Positions 43,113 through 52,748 are shown, counted from the first letter of the stretch. The stretch is DNA of 64,000 nucleotides from Chryseobacterium sp. R2A-55 (GCF_021401085.1 NZ_JACBFP010000001.1:496001-560000), one strand, 5' to 3'. The notes: generated from the sequence alone by a model not told the origin. Translations and numbers: made by a program.

Positions 43113-45014
43113 TTAAGCCAAAGAATAAGTTCTGAAATTGAGCATTTTTACCTTTCCAGAATCCAGCAGGTAAATCAAATTTTCCAGAATATTATCTCTT
43201 TCGAAATAATTAAGTTTAATGGTGAGCTCATCAACATTGTATGGTTTTTCCTGAAGTGCGTTCAAGATTTCACTGGAAATATTCCGCCCAAAAATACTAT
43301 CTTTTTGTTTTTCGCAATAGGAACATTTTCCGCAATTCTTTGGATTTTTTTCACCAAAATAGGAAAGGATCATCTTCATTTTGCAGTGGTCCGAATTGGT
43401 TACAAAAAATTTCATTTCCTCCCATTTCGTGAGCTTGTTTTTTTGAATTTGGTGAAAGAGGTTCCAATATTTTCCGGTGATTGCACGTTCATCACGACCT
43501 TGAAGGAATTTGATGCTTGACAATGCGCCGTCAATGTATTCCAGGTAATCCTTTTTTTGTAATTCCTTGATTTTTTCTTTCAACAAAAAAGGATCGGTCC
43601 CAATTTTTCTGCTCAAACCCAGTTCGCTAAACATGACCTTATGCGAGGTCAGTCCCGGCAAGTTTCGAAAGAGCAGCTCAGTGAAATACCCATCGTTTTT
43701 TGAAAGTAAATCTAATTCTTCCGCTTTCACCTTTATTTCCAGCGAAGAAAGCGCCTTATTATTATTATAGAAAATCAGCTCTTGCTGATGCATAAAGTTC
43801 AGCACATTCCGAATTTTTCCCAAAGAGGATTTCGTGAAATTCTGGATATGCTGAATGTGAAGCTGAAACGTCTTTTCCGGAAGTTCGTGATCCGCAATTT
43901 GAAATGTGGAATAAATGAAGGAAACGATCTTTACAAATTCAGATTTCGAAGGAATTAGATTTTTCAGTTGTTCATCAAAATTCATCAGCTCCTGGTCATT
44001 CCAAAAAAGAAATGCATAGGATTCCCCGCCATCTCGGCCGGCTCTTCCGATTTCCTGATAATAATTTTCCACGGATTGCGGTGGAGAGAAATGAACAATC
44101 AAACGAACATTTTCTTTGTCGATTCCCATTCCGAATGCATTAGTGCAAATCAGTACATGGTCATTTCTTTGCAGCCAATTGTTTTGCCTGGCGTTTTTCT
44201 CTTTGAATGCTAAACCAGCATGAAAATAGTCTACGTTTTGGATTTGGTTTCGCTGCAGGAATTTAGTCAGTTCTTCTGCATCTTTCCGGGTTCTAACATA
44301 GATGATTCCCGATGAGCGGTTGTACCTCATCAGTTGCAAAACCCTTTCATATTTATCCGCGATTTTCTCGCAGATGATATGGATATTTGATCTTTCAAAA
44401 CTTTTCTGGAAAATTCCGGGGTTTCGGAGATTGAGTTTGTCAGTGATTTCCTTCAGAACTTTGCGGGTAGCAGTGGCAGTCAATGCAAGACACTGGATAT
44501 TTTTAAACCGCTCCCTGAAGTTTTTGATTTTCTGGTAACTGGGACGAAAATCCTGCCCCCATTCCGAAATGCAGTGTGCCTCATCCACGGCGATGAAGGA
44601 GAGTTGGATCTCTTCTATGTTTTCCAGGAAAAAACGGTTGTTTAGCCTTTCGGGCGATACATAAAGTAATTTGGTAAGCCCATCCTTGCATCGGTTGAAA
44701 ATGATTTCCGCATCAAACTCATCCAGTTCGGAAGAGAGATACTCTGCTTCGATTCCGCGCATTTTGAGTTGTGCAACCTGATCTTTCATCAAAGCTAAAA
44801 GTGGTGAAATTACGAGGCAGGTTCCTTCCTGGATGAGCGCCGGCAATTGGTAGCAAAGAGATTTCCCACCACCTGTGGGAAGCAATGCGAGTGCATCTTT
44901 CTGCAAGATCACGGAATCTATGATCTGTTCCTGCATATCCCGAAAAGAATCATAACCCCAAAAATGTTTCAGGGTATCGTATTTCAAATGGGCAAAATCT
45001 TCAGTCGAAATCAT
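43113..45014 (-). CDS. recQ: ATP-dependent DNA helicase RecQ
   Basis: 3'-5' helicase in recombination and repair. Start at the ATG at 45014 (MISTEDFAHLKYDTLKHFWGY), 633 residues; the frame reaches 45203 only by overlapping the OmpA-like gene. Motif I LPTGGGKS is at 45-52, DEAH at 144-147 with the aromatic loop CISEWGQDFRPSY, and motif VI QEIGRAGRDG. The RecQ C-terminal zinc site includes CGKCSYCEKQ. The C-terminal HRDC domain is not evident; a winged-helix-like tail is present. Confidence 0.95.
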   Translation of the reverse strand: MISTEDFAHLKYDTLKHFWGYDSFRDMQEQIIDSVILQKDALALLPTGGGKSLCYQLPALIQEGTCLVISPLLALMKDQVAQLKMRGIEAEYLSSELDEFDAEIIFNRCKDGLTKLLYVSPERLNNRFFLENIEEIQLSFIAVDEAHCISEWGQDFRPSYQKIKNFRERFKNIQCLALTATATRKVLKEITDKLNLRNPGIFQKSFERSNIHIICEKIADKYERVLQLMRYNRSSGIIYVRTRKDAEELTKFLQRNQIQNVDYFHAGLAFKEKNARQNNWLQRNDHVLICTNAFGMGIDKENVRLIVHFSPPQSVENYYQEIGRAGRDGGESYAFLFWNDQELMNFDEQLKNLIPSKSEFVKIVSFIYSTFQIADHELPEKTFQLHIQHIQNFTKSSLGKIRNVLNFMHQQELIFYNNNKALSSLEIKVKAEELDLLSKNDGYFTELLFRNLPGLTSHKVMFSELGLSRKIGTDPFLLKEKIKELQKKDYLEYIDGALSSIKFLQGRDERAITGKYWNLFHQIQKNKLTKWEEMKFFVTNSDHCKMKMILSYFGEKNPKNCGKCSYCEKQKDSIFGRNISSEILNALQEKPYNVDELTIKLNYFERDNILENLIYLLDSGKVKMLNFRTYSLA

Positions 45015-45096
45015 CAGGTAAAAATAGGAAAAGAAATTTCCAGATACAAAAAAAAGCCACGGCAAGCGTGACTTTTGAATTGAGATGGCCTGAAAA

Positions 45097-46560
45097 TTAT
45101 TTGGCCTCGAAATAAACTCTGCGGTTTGCTCTGTTTTTCCATTCAGGGCATTTGGTTGCAGGGTTACATTCCGGATATTTAAGATCTTTTTTACCGTGAC
45201 CAATGGCCTCCAATTTATCGGAGTTCACACCATTTTGAATCAAGTAGTTTTTAACGCTGTTTGCTCTTCTTTCGGAAAGCTTTTGGTTATATGCTTCAGA
45301 AGCTCTGGTGTCCGTAGCACCAATTACCCGGTAGGATCCTGCGCTGGAATTGATATAATTTACAGCATTATTTAGGATAGGTGTATTGGATGGAAGAATT
45401 TTGTCTGAATCTAAATCAAACTCAATTCCTTGCAGCACTGAGGTGTTGTCCGTAACTGTGGAGGAAGTATTTCCAGAATTGGCGTTGGAGTAAGGACAAC
45501 CGTTATTTTCTACCGGTCCGGGAACAGTAACGCATTTGTCATAAAGGTCAATGACACCATCCAAATCTGTGTCCAGTGCAACACCGGCACCGTCAACTCT
45601 TGCTCCAGCTGGCGTGTCGAGCTGTCTGTCCCAGTCATCGCAAACACCATCATTATCGGCATCTCCTTTTTTGCATACCTCCACATCCACATTTTTGTCG
45701 GCCAGCACATCTAATTTATAGTAGATCTCTTGCAACGGGTCATGCCAGAACAGGTGAGACTCGTGTTTGCCCAAATTTAATGTTGCTCCGAGGGTAATAT
45801 TAATCAAATTATCAGAGGGGTTGTCATTAACTTTTCCATTGTAAGTAGCGCCGCCTGCTCCGTCAAAAGTATCATCGCCAGAAACCAAATACATCATTCT
45901 GGTTTCAATATCTAATGATTTGGTTGCACGGTACTTCAAACCTGCACCGGCTTGGGCAAATAAACTTCCGAGCTTAAACGGTTTGACTTCGGTGATGAGA
46001 GACTGGTTGTAAACCGGACCGGGATCTTGTCTGTACGCTCTATAAGCAAGTGAACCCACACCTGCATAACCATGCAGCGCCCAGCGGAATGGGGAATGAT
46101 TATCAACTCTTCTCAATAGATTGGAGAAGTTGATATCTCCTAACAATGAGATGGCATCATATTGAGTTCTTGCACCCGCACCTTCCGTGGTGGCAACATG
46201 GTCTTTTGTATTCACAAAACCTTGTCTGCTCTCCCCTTTATCATATTGAAGTTTCAAACCAAAAGCATGGGTGATGGCTTTGTCTACACTTAAATAGGCA
46301 GACCAACCAAACAAATTTTTTCCTGCTCCAAATCCTTTAATGGAAGTAAGGTCAGACGACTGCATCAGTGGAACTCCAACTCCGGCGGAAATTGCCCAAT
46401 CATTAAACCTCTTGGATTCCTGGGTAAATGGTGACACATTTGCCGAACCAGAAGTATAGGCATTCGGATATTTGCCAGAAGGAACTGAAACAGAGTCTTG
46501 TGCAAAAGCGGCGACAGGAATGACCAGTGCCAATGCTATCATTTTTAAATCTAGTTTCAT
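45097..46560 (-). CDS. OmpA-family outer-membrane protein, copy 2
   Basis: 487 residues. Signal peptide (VAAFAQ), N-terminal beta-barrel (about 40-255), and a calcium-binding thrombospondin type-3 linker (DADNDGVCDDWDRQLDTPAGARV and DTDLDGVIDLYDKCVTVPGPVENNGCP). A C-terminal OmpA peptidoglycan-binding domain follows (GIEFDLDSDKILPSNTPIL, VIGATDTRASEAYNQKLSERRANSVKNYL). It links the outer membrane to peptidoglycan. It is a close tandem duplicate of the gene at 46599 with 38 bp between. The linker and C-terminus are the most similar parts. Confidence 0.92.
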   Translation of the reverse strand: MKLDLKMIALALVIPVAAFAQDSVSVPSGKYPNAYTSGSANVSPFTQESKRFNDWAISAGVGVPLMQSSDLTSIKGFGAGKNLFGWSAYLSVDKAITHAFGLKLQYDKGESRQGFVNTKDHVATTEGAGARTQYDAISLLGDINFSNLLRRVDNHSPFRWALHGYAGVGSLAYRAYRQDPGPVYNQSLITEVKPFKLGSLFAQAGAGLKYRATKSLDIETRMMYLVSGDDTFDGAGGATYNGKVNDNPSDNLINITLGATLNLGKHESHLFWHDPLQEIYYKLDVLADKNVDVEVCKKGDADNDGVCDDWDRQLDTPAGARVDGAGVALDTDLDGVIDLYDKCVTVPGPVENNGCPYSNANSGNTSSTVTDNTSVLQGIEFDLDSDKILPSNTPILNNAVNYINSSAGSYRVIGATDTRASEAYNQKLSERRANSVKNYLIQNGVNSDKLEAIGHGKKDLKYPECNPATKCPEWKNRANRRVYFEAK

Positions 46561-46598
46561 ATTATTTATGTTTTATTTGTTAATTAATGATGAAGTCT

Positions 46599-48083
46599 TC
46601 ATTTTTGAGTGAAATAAACCCTCCTATTCGCTTCATTTTTCCACTCAGGACATTTTGTAGCTGGATCACATTCAGGATATTTTAGATCCGTCTTACCCCG
46701 CCCTTCAGCAGTTAAAACTGATGGGCTCACTCCTTTTGATTCAAGATATTTAACTACCGCATCAGCTCTTCTCTGAGAAAGTCTTTGATTGATCTCAGCA
46801 GAACCTCTTGCATCGGTAGCTCCAATCACCATGAATTGATTATTGCTGCCTAAACCTTTGATAATTTCTGCGGCTTGATCTAAGTTACTGAGTGACTTGG
46901 TTCTAATTTTGTCACTGTTCAACTCAAACCGGATCCCTTCAAAATGTTTGTTGATCTGGTCAATCGCTGACTGATTAGAAGCAGGAGCCGCTGCGGAAAC
47001 GACTGGGCAGCCATTGTTTTCTACAGGTCCCGGAACGGTTACACACTTATCATAAAGGTCAATTACACCATCTAAATCCATGTCCAATGCTACACCTGCT
47101 CCATCAACTCTGGCTCCCAAAGGTGTATCTAGCTGCCTGTCCCAATCATCGCAAACCCCGTCATTATCTTGATCACCTTTTTCACAAACCACAAAATCTG
47201 TTTGTGTATCCTCAAGCAATTTTATCCTGCTATTTGCATTTTGCAATGGATCCCACCATGTTAAATGGGTTTCCTGTTTCCCTAATTTGAAGGTTACCCC
47301 TAAGTTTACCGTGAAAAAATTATCTGAATGACCAGTGGTAAGCTGATTATATCTTGGTATTGCATCAAAGCCGTGACCACCTCCGTCAAATGAATCATCT
47401 CCTGTGATGATATACATGGCACGCGCTTCAATGTCTACTAATTTAGATGCATTATACTTCACACCCGTTCCCACCTGATAAAAGAAACTGTCAAGTCCCA
47501 ACTTTTGGTCTATTTCAATAGGAATTCTTCTGGGGTTATCATTCCATCTGGACATATCATTATCAAGCAATAACGTATTAAATCCCTGAAAACCGACCCC
47601 CGCATATCCGTGCAATGCCCATCGGTAAGGGGAGTGATTATCTACTCTTCTAAGGAGGTTAGAAAAATTAATATCACCAAGTAAAGAAATCTGGTGATAT
47701 TTTGTCCACGCAGTAGCAACACCGGCCTTCACTCCTGCTTCGCCAGGAAGAAGTGCCTTTTGATTTGTTTTTCCCATTTGATACTGCAAGCTCATACCGA
47801 AAGTATGGCTGATTTGCTTGTCCAGACTGATATAGCCATTCCAACCGAAATTGACTTTGCCATCGTAGAAAGAATTCACATCAGCGGATTGCAAGAATGC
47901 TCCACCTCCACCAAGAGAAATCGCCCAATCACGAAAAAATCTGGATGAATTATTAAAGGGATGTACTTTTGCAGAACCTGAAGTAAAGGCATTCGGATAA
48001 TCCGAGTTATTAGCAGCGTTCCTATTACTTTGCGCAAAGAAAGCAATGGGCAAAACTAGAGCTATTAATAAATTTAATTTCAT
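46599..48083 (-). CDS. OmpA-family outer-membrane protein, copy 1
   Basis: 494 residues with the same plan as its neighbour: signal peptide, barrel, type-3 calcium repeats (DQDNDGVCDDWDRQLDTPLGARV), and a C-terminal OmpA domain (GIRFELNSDKIRTKSLSNL, VIGATDARGSAEINQRLSQRRADAVVKYL, TEGRGKTDLKYPECDPATKCPEWK). Shared barrel segments such as LLGDINFSNLLRRVDNHSPYRWALHGYAGVG show recent duplication. The surface loops differ (for example the Asn/Pro-rich loop NDNPRRIPIEI), consistent with different exposed epitopes. Likely expressed with folK, 10 bp upstream. Confidence 0.92.
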   Translation of the reverse strand: MKLNLLIALVLPIAFFAQSNRNAANNSDYPNAFTSGSAKVHPFNNSSRFFRDWAISLGGGGAFLQSADVNSFYDGKVNFGWNGYISLDKQISHTFGMSLQYQMGKTNQKALLPGEAGVKAGVATAWTKYHQISLLGDINFSNLLRRVDNHSPYRWALHGYAGVGFQGFNTLLLDNDMSRWNDNPRRIPIEIDQKLGLDSFFYQVGTGVKYNASKLVDIEARAMYIITGDDSFDGGGHGFDAIPRYNQLTTGHSDNFFTVNLGVTFKLGKQETHLTWWDPLQNANSRIKLLEDTQTDFVVCEKGDQDNDGVCDDWDRQLDTPLGARVDGAGVALDMDLDGVIDLYDKCVTVPGPVENNGCPVVSAAAPASNQSAIDQINKHFEGIRFELNSDKIRTKSLSNLDQAAEIIKGLGSNNQFMVIGATDARGSAEINQRLSQRRADAVVKYLESKGVSPSVLTAEGRGKTDLKYPECDPATKCPEWKNEANRRVYFTQK

Positions 48084-48093
48084 ATTATTGTTT

Positions 48094-48516
48094 TTAATGT
48101 TGTGTCAACTCATCTAACAACCTTCTTGAAAACTCACGTTCATGAAAATGCCTCGTATGCGGTATCTGCAATCTCTCCGAATAAAAATGGAAATTACCAA
48201 AAAGAACAATATCTATATCAATCACCCTGTCTGAGTATTCTTTAGAAATTAATGTGTCCTCTTTCCTTCCCATTAAATGTTCAATATTTTTCAGAAGATT
48301 CAAGAGCTCGACCGGTGAAAATTGTGTTTTTATATGTAATGCAATATTACAAAAAATATTGTTACTAACAAATCCAACAGGCTCAGTACTTAGAAATTCC
48401 GTTCTCTTCTCAATGGGACCGATTTCCTTCTCAATTAATTGAATGGCAGTCTCTAAGTTCTTTTTTCGGTCACCGAGGTTGCTCCCCAGTAACAAAGTTA
48501 CCAAATGTTGCGACAT
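48094..48516 (-). CDS. folK: 6-hydroxymethyl-7,8-dihydropterin pyrophosphokinase
   Basis: Activates hydroxymethyldihydropterin for folate synthesis. 140 residues. The start VTLLLGSNLGDRKKNLETAI is the family nucleotide/pterin loop. KRTEFLSTEPVGF follows, then the metal-binding DIDIVLF with Asp pair, and IPHTRHFHERE. Divergent from sppA (24 bp between starts). Upstream of the two ompA-like genes on the same strand, with only 10 bp between. Confidence 0.94.
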   Translation of the reverse strand: MSQHLVTLLLGSNLGDRKKNLETAIQLIEKEIGPIEKRTEFLSTEPVGFVSNNIFCNIALHIKTQFSPVELLNLLKNIEHLMGRKEDTLISKEYSDRVIDIDIVLFGNFHFYSERLQIPHTRHFHEREFSRRLLDELTQH

Positions 48517-48540
48517 ATTGATTAAAAACCAATTAAATTT

Positions 48541-50298
48541 ATGAAAAATTTTCTTAAATACGTACTGGCAAATATAGTGGCAATTATGGTGGTAATTGCT
48601 CTGTTTTTTATTTTTATTGCTTTTATGGTGGTTTCCAGCGCCATCGGCGATAGCAGTAAATCCTCGGTGAGGAAAAACTCAGTACTTACGCTGGACTTTA
48701 ACACCAACATCATCGATAGCCCAACTGAAGACCAGGACGGCATGTTTTCACTCAATCAAAAACAGCAAAGCAATGTGTTGATTTACGATATGTTAGAAGC
48801 CATAAAAAAAGCGAAAACCGACGATAAAATCATGGGAATCAGCATTGAAACCGATGGAATCAAGGCAGGAATCACCCAGCTTGACGATGTGCGTGCTGCT
48901 TTGGAAGACTTTAAGAAAAGTGGGAAATTTGTATATGCATACGGAAATGTGGTGTCACAGGGAGCCTATTATTTGGGCTCTGTAGCCGATCAATATTTCC
49001 TGAATCCTTCCGGAGGAATTGAGCTGCGTGGCATGTCAACAGAAGTTCCGTTCTTCAAAAATTTTGCAGATAAATATGGCATTGGCATTCAGGTCATTCG
49101 ACACGGAAAATTCAAGGCGGCAGTGGAACCCTACATGAGAAACGAAATCTCACCAGAGAACAGGGAGCAACTCTCTACTTTGCTGAACGACATCTGGGGA
49201 CAGACTTCCACAAAAATATACCGGTCCAGAAAAATTGATTCTGCACAATTTCGCATCGCGGTGGATAGTCTCTATGCAATCATCCCTGATTTAAGCCTGA
49301 AAAACAAACTGGTTGACAAGCTCTTGCAGAAAACTGAATATGACAATTTGATCAAATCCAAATTAAAATTATCAGAAAAAGATAAACTCCACAAAATCAC
49401 CTTTTCGAAATACATTGATTCTTACCACGAAGACCTGACGAAAAAAGACAATCAAGTCGCTGTCTTATATGCATCTGGTGCAATTTATAATGGAGATGGC
49501 TATGAAGATGTGCACGCGGAAAAATTCGTGAGAGATATCAAGAAACTTGCGGAAAACGACAAGGTGAAAGCCGTGGTTTTCCGCGTCAATTCTCCGGGAG
49601 GAAGCGCAAATGCATCCGATGAAATATTATTTGAACTCGAACAGCTGAAAAAGAAAAAGCCTCTGATTATTTCTTTCGGGGATTATGCAGCTTCAGGAGG
49701 TTATTATGTCGCGATGGGCGCAGATAAAATTTACTCAGAGCCGAATACCATCACCGGATCGATTGGTGTTTTCGGAGTTTTTGCCCATGTAAAAGAACTT
49801 GCAGCCAGAAATGGAATCCGGGCAGATGAAGTCTCCACCAACGCCAATTCCAACATGGTTTCGGTGCTAAACGGAATGTCCCCGGGAACAGTAAACATCA
49901 TGACCAAAAGCGTAGAAGAAACCTATAAAAGATTTGTATACTTCGTGACCAAAAACCGGAAAAAATCCTTTGAACAGATTGATGAAATCGGTGGCGGAAG
50001 AGTATGGAGCGGAACCCGGGCAAAACAAATCGGTTTGGTGGACGAGCTTGGCAGTTTAAATGATGCGATCCGTTTTGCAGCACAAAAAGCAAACCTAAAG
50101 GACTATAATGTAGCTACTTATCCTAAAAAAATAAGTGCGTGGGAGCAGATTTTCAAAAATATGGAAGGCGAAGACCTCTCTGCAAGGCTGATTAAGAGTA
50201 AAATCGGCACCCAGAATTACAAGGTTTTCCAGCAGCTCACCGATCCCAAAATGCAGAATGGAGTGATGATGGAAATGCCGTACCAAGTGAAATTCTGA
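48541..50298 (+). CDS. sppA: Signal peptide peptidase SppA, 67K type
   Basis: Membrane serine protease that degrades cleaved signal peptides. 585 residues, the long two-domain form. One N-terminal membrane helix (about 8-34). In the N-terminal half HGKFKAAVEPYMR holds the general-base Lys192. In the C-terminal half GDYAASGGYYVAMGAD holds the nucleophile Ser385. Spacing matches the E. coli Lys209/Ser409 pair. SPGGSANASDEI and NTITGSIGVFG are also conserved. Transcribed alone, divergent from folK. Confidence 0.96.
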   Translation: MKNFLKYVLANIVAIMVVIALFFIFIAFMVVSSAIGDSSKSSVRKNSVLTLDFNTNIIDSPTEDQDGMFSLNQKQQSNVLIYDMLEAIKKAKTDDKIMGISIETDGIKAGITQLDDVRAALEDFKKSGKFVYAYGNVVSQGAYYLGSVADQYFLNPSGGIELRGMSTEVPFFKNFADKYGIGIQVIRHGKFKAAVEPYMRNEISPENREQLSTLLNDIWGQTSTKIYRSRKIDSAQFRIAVDSLYAIIPDLSLKNKLVDKLLQKTEYDNLIKSKLKLSEKDKLHKITFSKYIDSYHEDLTKKDNQVAVLYASGAIYNGDGYEDVHAEKFVRDIKKLAENDKVKAVVFRVNSPGGSANASDEILFELEQLKKKKPLIISFGDYAASGGYYVAMGADKIYSEPNTITGSIGVFGVFAHVKELAARNGIRADEVSTNANSNMVSVLNGMSPGTVNIMTKSVEETYKRFVYFVTKNRKKSFEQIDEIGGGRVWSGTRAKQIGLVDELGSLNDAIRFAAQKANLKDYNVATYPKKISAWEQIFKNMEGEDLSARLIKSKIGTQNYKVFQQLTDPKMQNGVMMEMPYQVKF

Positions 50299-50320
50299 CA
50301 GGATATACTTTAAGAGCAAA

Positions 50321-50353
50321 AATAATCCCGACTCCATATGAGCCGGGATTATT
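50321..50353. terminator. Bidirectional terminator between sppA and glsB
   Basis: AATAATCCCG (50321-50330) and CGGGATTATT (50344-50353), a perfect 10-bp stem with loop containing CTC/GAG. It lies between converging genes. Confidence 0.8.
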
Positions 50354-50372
50354 GATTTGTTAAGATTTTTAA

Positions 50373-50639
50373 TTAATCACGTTTGGCGGTTGCCTTTCCG
50401 TAAATCCACAGGACAATTAATGCCCCTAAAACAGCCATTCCCATCGAATAAAAACTGAAGATTTGGTTGGACACTCCCTTTCCAAAAAGAGCATTCCCAA
50501 TAAAACCGCCAATCATCGCACCAATGATTCCGAGGATGGAAGTGATTAGAAAACCGCCGCCTTGCGTACCCGGCATAATCCATTTAGCGATTGCGCCGGC
50601 AACAACTCCGAAAACAACCCATACAATAATGTCCCACAT
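50373..50639 (-). CDS. GlsB/YeaQ/YmgE-family membrane protein
   Basis: 88 residues with three hydrophobic segments (about 3-20, 28-48, 60-79). Gly-rich signatures VWVVFGVVAGAIAKWIMPG and GFLITSILGIIGAMIGGFIG are typical of this transglycosylase-associated (misnamed) stress-response family. Thought to be membrane integral and induced by envelope or general stress. Precise function unknown. Its short C-terminal tail (KATAKRD) is basic. Converges with sppA across a terminator. Confidence 0.88.
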   Translation of the reverse strand: MWDIIVWVVFGVVAGAIAKWIMPGTQGGGFLITSILGIIGAMIGGFIGNALFGKGVSNQIFSFYSMGMAVLGALIVLWIYGKATAKRD

Positions 50640-50807
50640 AGTTTTAAATTTTAATGTTAATATTTAGTGAATTTGGTATCTCTTTAATATTTTCATCAAA
50701 CATAAGACCAAAGCGGGAATCAATTTCTTACCAATGCATTATTTTTCCCACGGATCGCAAACTTTCATCATGGTAAAAGTACAATTAAATATTTAATGGT
50801 CAAGCAA

Positions 50808-51764
50808 TTAATTTCTCTTCTTGAAAAAAGAATCCACGAACTCGGCTCCATTGAAGAGTTGCAGGTCAGTCATTTTTTCACCAACACCGATGTATTTGAC
50901 CGGAATCTGGAACTGGTCTGAAATCCCGATCACCACTCCTCCTTTTGCGGTTCCGTCTAGTTTAGTCACCGCCAAAGCATTCACTTCGGTGGCAGCCGTA
51001 AACTGTTTCGCTTGTTCGAATGCGTTTTGTCCGGTACTTCCATCCAGAACCAAAAGAATTTCGTGTGGTGCGTCTGGAATCACTTTCTGCATCACTCTTT
51101 TGATTTTGGTGAGCTCGTTCATCAGATTCACTTTGTTGTGCAGTCTTCCAGCGGTATCGATGATCACCACATCTGCATGATTGGCCACCGCACTTTGAAC
51201 AGTGTCAAACGCTACAGAAGCGGGATCGCTCCCCATATTCTGCTTCACAATTGGAACGCCTACCCTTTCGCTCCAAATCACGAGCTGATCCACTGCAGCG
51301 GCTCGGAAGGTATCGGCAGCGCCTAAAACAACTGATTTTCCCTCAGATTTAAATTGGTGTGCCAGTTTACCGATCGTAGTGGTTTTTCCAACACCATTTA
51401 CACCGACCACCATGATGACATAAGGCTTTTTGCTTTCATCTATATTTCCGGTTCCTGCATGTGGATTTTCCAAAAGAAGACCTGAAATTTCTTCGCGCAA
51501 GATTTGGTCCAGTTCGTCAGTTCCCACGAATTTGTCCCTCGCAACCCGGTTTTCAATCCTTTCGATGATCTTGATCGTCGTGGAAGCACCTACATCAGAA
51601 GCTATAAGGATCTCTTCCAAATCATCCAGCACATCTTCATCAACTTTTGATTTACCGACTACGGCCTTAGAAATTTTCTCGAAAAAACCCTGCCTGGATT
51701 TTTCCAAACCTTGGTCAAGCGTTTCTTTTTCCTCTTTGTTAAATATTTTTTTGAACCAGGACAT
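50808..51764 (-). CDS. ftsY: Signal recognition particle receptor FtsY
   Basis: GTPase docking SRP-ribosome complexes at the membrane. 318 residues. A short acidic/basic A region (FKKIFNKEEKETLDQG) comes first, shorter than in E. coli. The NG domain follows: G1 GVNGVGKTTT at 121-130, DTFRAAAVDQL (G2), DTAGRLHNK (G3), TKLDGTAKGG (G4), GVGEKMTDLQLF (G5 and closing loop). Follows DUF4295 on the same strand after a terminator and has its own -7 box. Confidence 0.97.
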   Translation of the reverse strand: MSWFKKIFNKEEKETLDQGLEKSRQGFFEKISKAVVGKSKVDEDVLDDLEEILIASDVGASTTIKIIERIENRVARDKFVGTDELDQILREEISGLLLENPHAGTGNIDESKKPYVIMVVGVNGVGKTTTIGKLAHQFKSEGKSVVLGAADTFRAAAVDQLVIWSERVGVPIVKQNMGSDPASVAFDTVQSAVANHADVVIIDTAGRLHNKVNLMNELTKIKRVMQKVIPDAPHEILLVLDGSTGQNAFEQAKQFTAATEVNALAVTKLDGTAKGGVVIGISDQFQIPVKYIGVGEKMTDLQLFNGAEFVDSFFKKRN

Positions 51765-51834
51765 ATATTAATTACAGTTAAAAATTTTCAGAAAATATAA
51801 TGTCAGTTTCGTCTCCAAAACTGTAAATTTTCAT

Positions 51835-51842
51835 CAAAGGTA
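51835..51842 (-). promoter_or_regulatory. Promoter -7 box of ftsY
   Basis: TACCTTTG on the minus strand, 70 nt before the ftsY start. The -33 position reads TTTT. Confidence 0.4.
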
Positions 51843-51901
51843 ATAAAAAGGCACCCGTATAAAAAACTAAAAACATATAGGGGTATGCGATTGCCATAAA
51901 A

Positions 51902-51926
51902 AAAACTATCCCAAAAGGATAGTTTT
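51902..51926 (-). terminator. Intrinsic terminator of rpmB-rpmG-DUF4295
   Basis: Minus strand AAAACTATCC, 5-nt loop, GGATAGTTTT continued by a further T-run (eight Ts). Strong. Confidence 0.88.
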
Positions 51927-51947
51927 ATATCTGTCAGCGAATGGAAA

Positions 51948-52100
51948 TTATTTCTTCAAATAAGCATCCACTTCGTCTGCGTTCATTACTTTTTCTTCAA
52001 AAACGTAGGCCCCAGATTTCTGTGACTTCACCATTTTGATCACTTTGGTCATTTTCTTAGAAGACCCGTCCTTTAGTGACGCTACTACTTTCTTTGCCAT
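51948..52100 (-). CDS. DUF4295 small basic protein
   Basis: 50 residues: MAKKVVASLKDGSSKKMTKV, with the central KMVKSQKSGAYVFEEKVMN. This is the Bacteroidota-specific DUF4295 family, always found behind rpmB-rpmG. Its basic content and position suggest a ribosome-associated or assembly role, but function is unproven. It starts 19 bp after the rpmG stop and is followed by a strong terminator. It is real, being short but bounded by an operon and terminator. Confidence 0.93.
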   Translation of the reverse strand: MAKKVVASLKDGSSKKMTKVIKMVKSQKSGAYVFEEKVMNADEVDAYLKK

Positions 52101-52119
52101 TTCTTATAACTTTAAAAAA

Positions 52120-52302
52120 TTACTTGATTTCTTTATGAACAGTATATTTCTTCAAAACAGGGTTGAATTTTTTCAACTCCAATCTCTCAGTAGTGTTCTT
52201 CTTATTTTTTGTAGTGATGTATCTGGACATTCCTGCCATACCGGATTCCTTGTGCTCTGTGCACTCCAGGATCACCTGAACTCTATTTCCTTTTTTTGCC
52301 AT
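52120..52302 (-). CDS. rpmG: Ribosomal protein bL33
   Basis: 60 residues. [18 protein letters not shown] and the [23 protein letters not shown] signature are those of L33. It has only one Cys (ECTE), so this copy is the zinc-free type. Middle gene of rpmB-rpmG-DUF4295, 6 bp after rpmB. A second paralogue elsewhere in the genome cannot be excluded. Confidence 0.97.
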   Translation of the reverse strand: MAKKGNRVQVILECTEHKESGMAGMSRYITTKNKKNTTERLELKKFNPVLKKYTVHKEIK

Positions 52303-52308
52303 GATTTC

Positions 52309-52545
52309 TTATTTAATAAATCCGTTTCTTGTTGCTCTTTCCAACGCTTCCTCAATCCCAATTCTATTGATGATTCTCAATCCGTGTGCAGAAACTTTCA
52401 AAGTTACAGATTTTTCCTGCTCTGGAAGGTAAAATTTCTTCTCCAATAGGTTAATCTCAAAACGACGCTTCGTCTTGTTATTAGCGTGAGAAACATTGTT
52501 TCCTACCATTGCACGCTTTCCTGTTATTTGGCAAATTCTTGACAT
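52309..52545 (-). CDS. rpmB: Ribosomal protein bL28
   Basis: 78 residues from the ATG at 52545 ([27 protein letters not shown]), the canonical L28 start. An open frame upstream is not coding because the promoter lies within it. Downstream [22 protein letters not shown] is the usual end. Only one Cys remains. First gene of the rpmB-rpmG-DUF4295 operon. Confidence 0.97.
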   Translation of the reverse strand: MSRICQITGKRAMVGNNVSHANNKTKRRFEINLLEKKFYLPEQEKSVTLKVSAHGLRIINRIGIEEALERATRNGFIK

Positions 52546-52585
52546 ATCCCGATGTTCTATTATTACTACTAAATATTTGAGAGTG

Positions 52586-52617
52586 CAAAAGTAGTTAGAA
52601 AATTTTGCATAGACAAA
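52586..52617 (-). promoter_or_regulatory. Promoter of rpmB-rpmG-DUF4295
   Basis: TTTG (plus 52614-52617), 20 nt, TACTTTTG (plus 52586-52593), followed by CA, on the minus strand, about 40 nt before rpmB. Confidence 0.75.
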
Positions 52618-52748
52618 TCTTTTTGAAATTTTTTTTTCTAAAAGTGGCACAACCGAGGTCCGAAAGCGCAAGAAAATCAAGGCCAAAAACCCGGTTATCA
52701 CTAATCAATTTAGATTTTCAACGTAAAAGACTGTGAATCTCATCCGTC

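Noticed and set aside
45015-45203. N-terminal extension of RecQ to 45203
   Set aside because: It overlaps the OmpA-like coding sequence and lacks RecQ resemblance; family start is at 45014.
52546-52701. N-terminal extension of L28
   Set aside because: The consensus promoter lies inside it, and known L28 proteins begin at MSRICQ.
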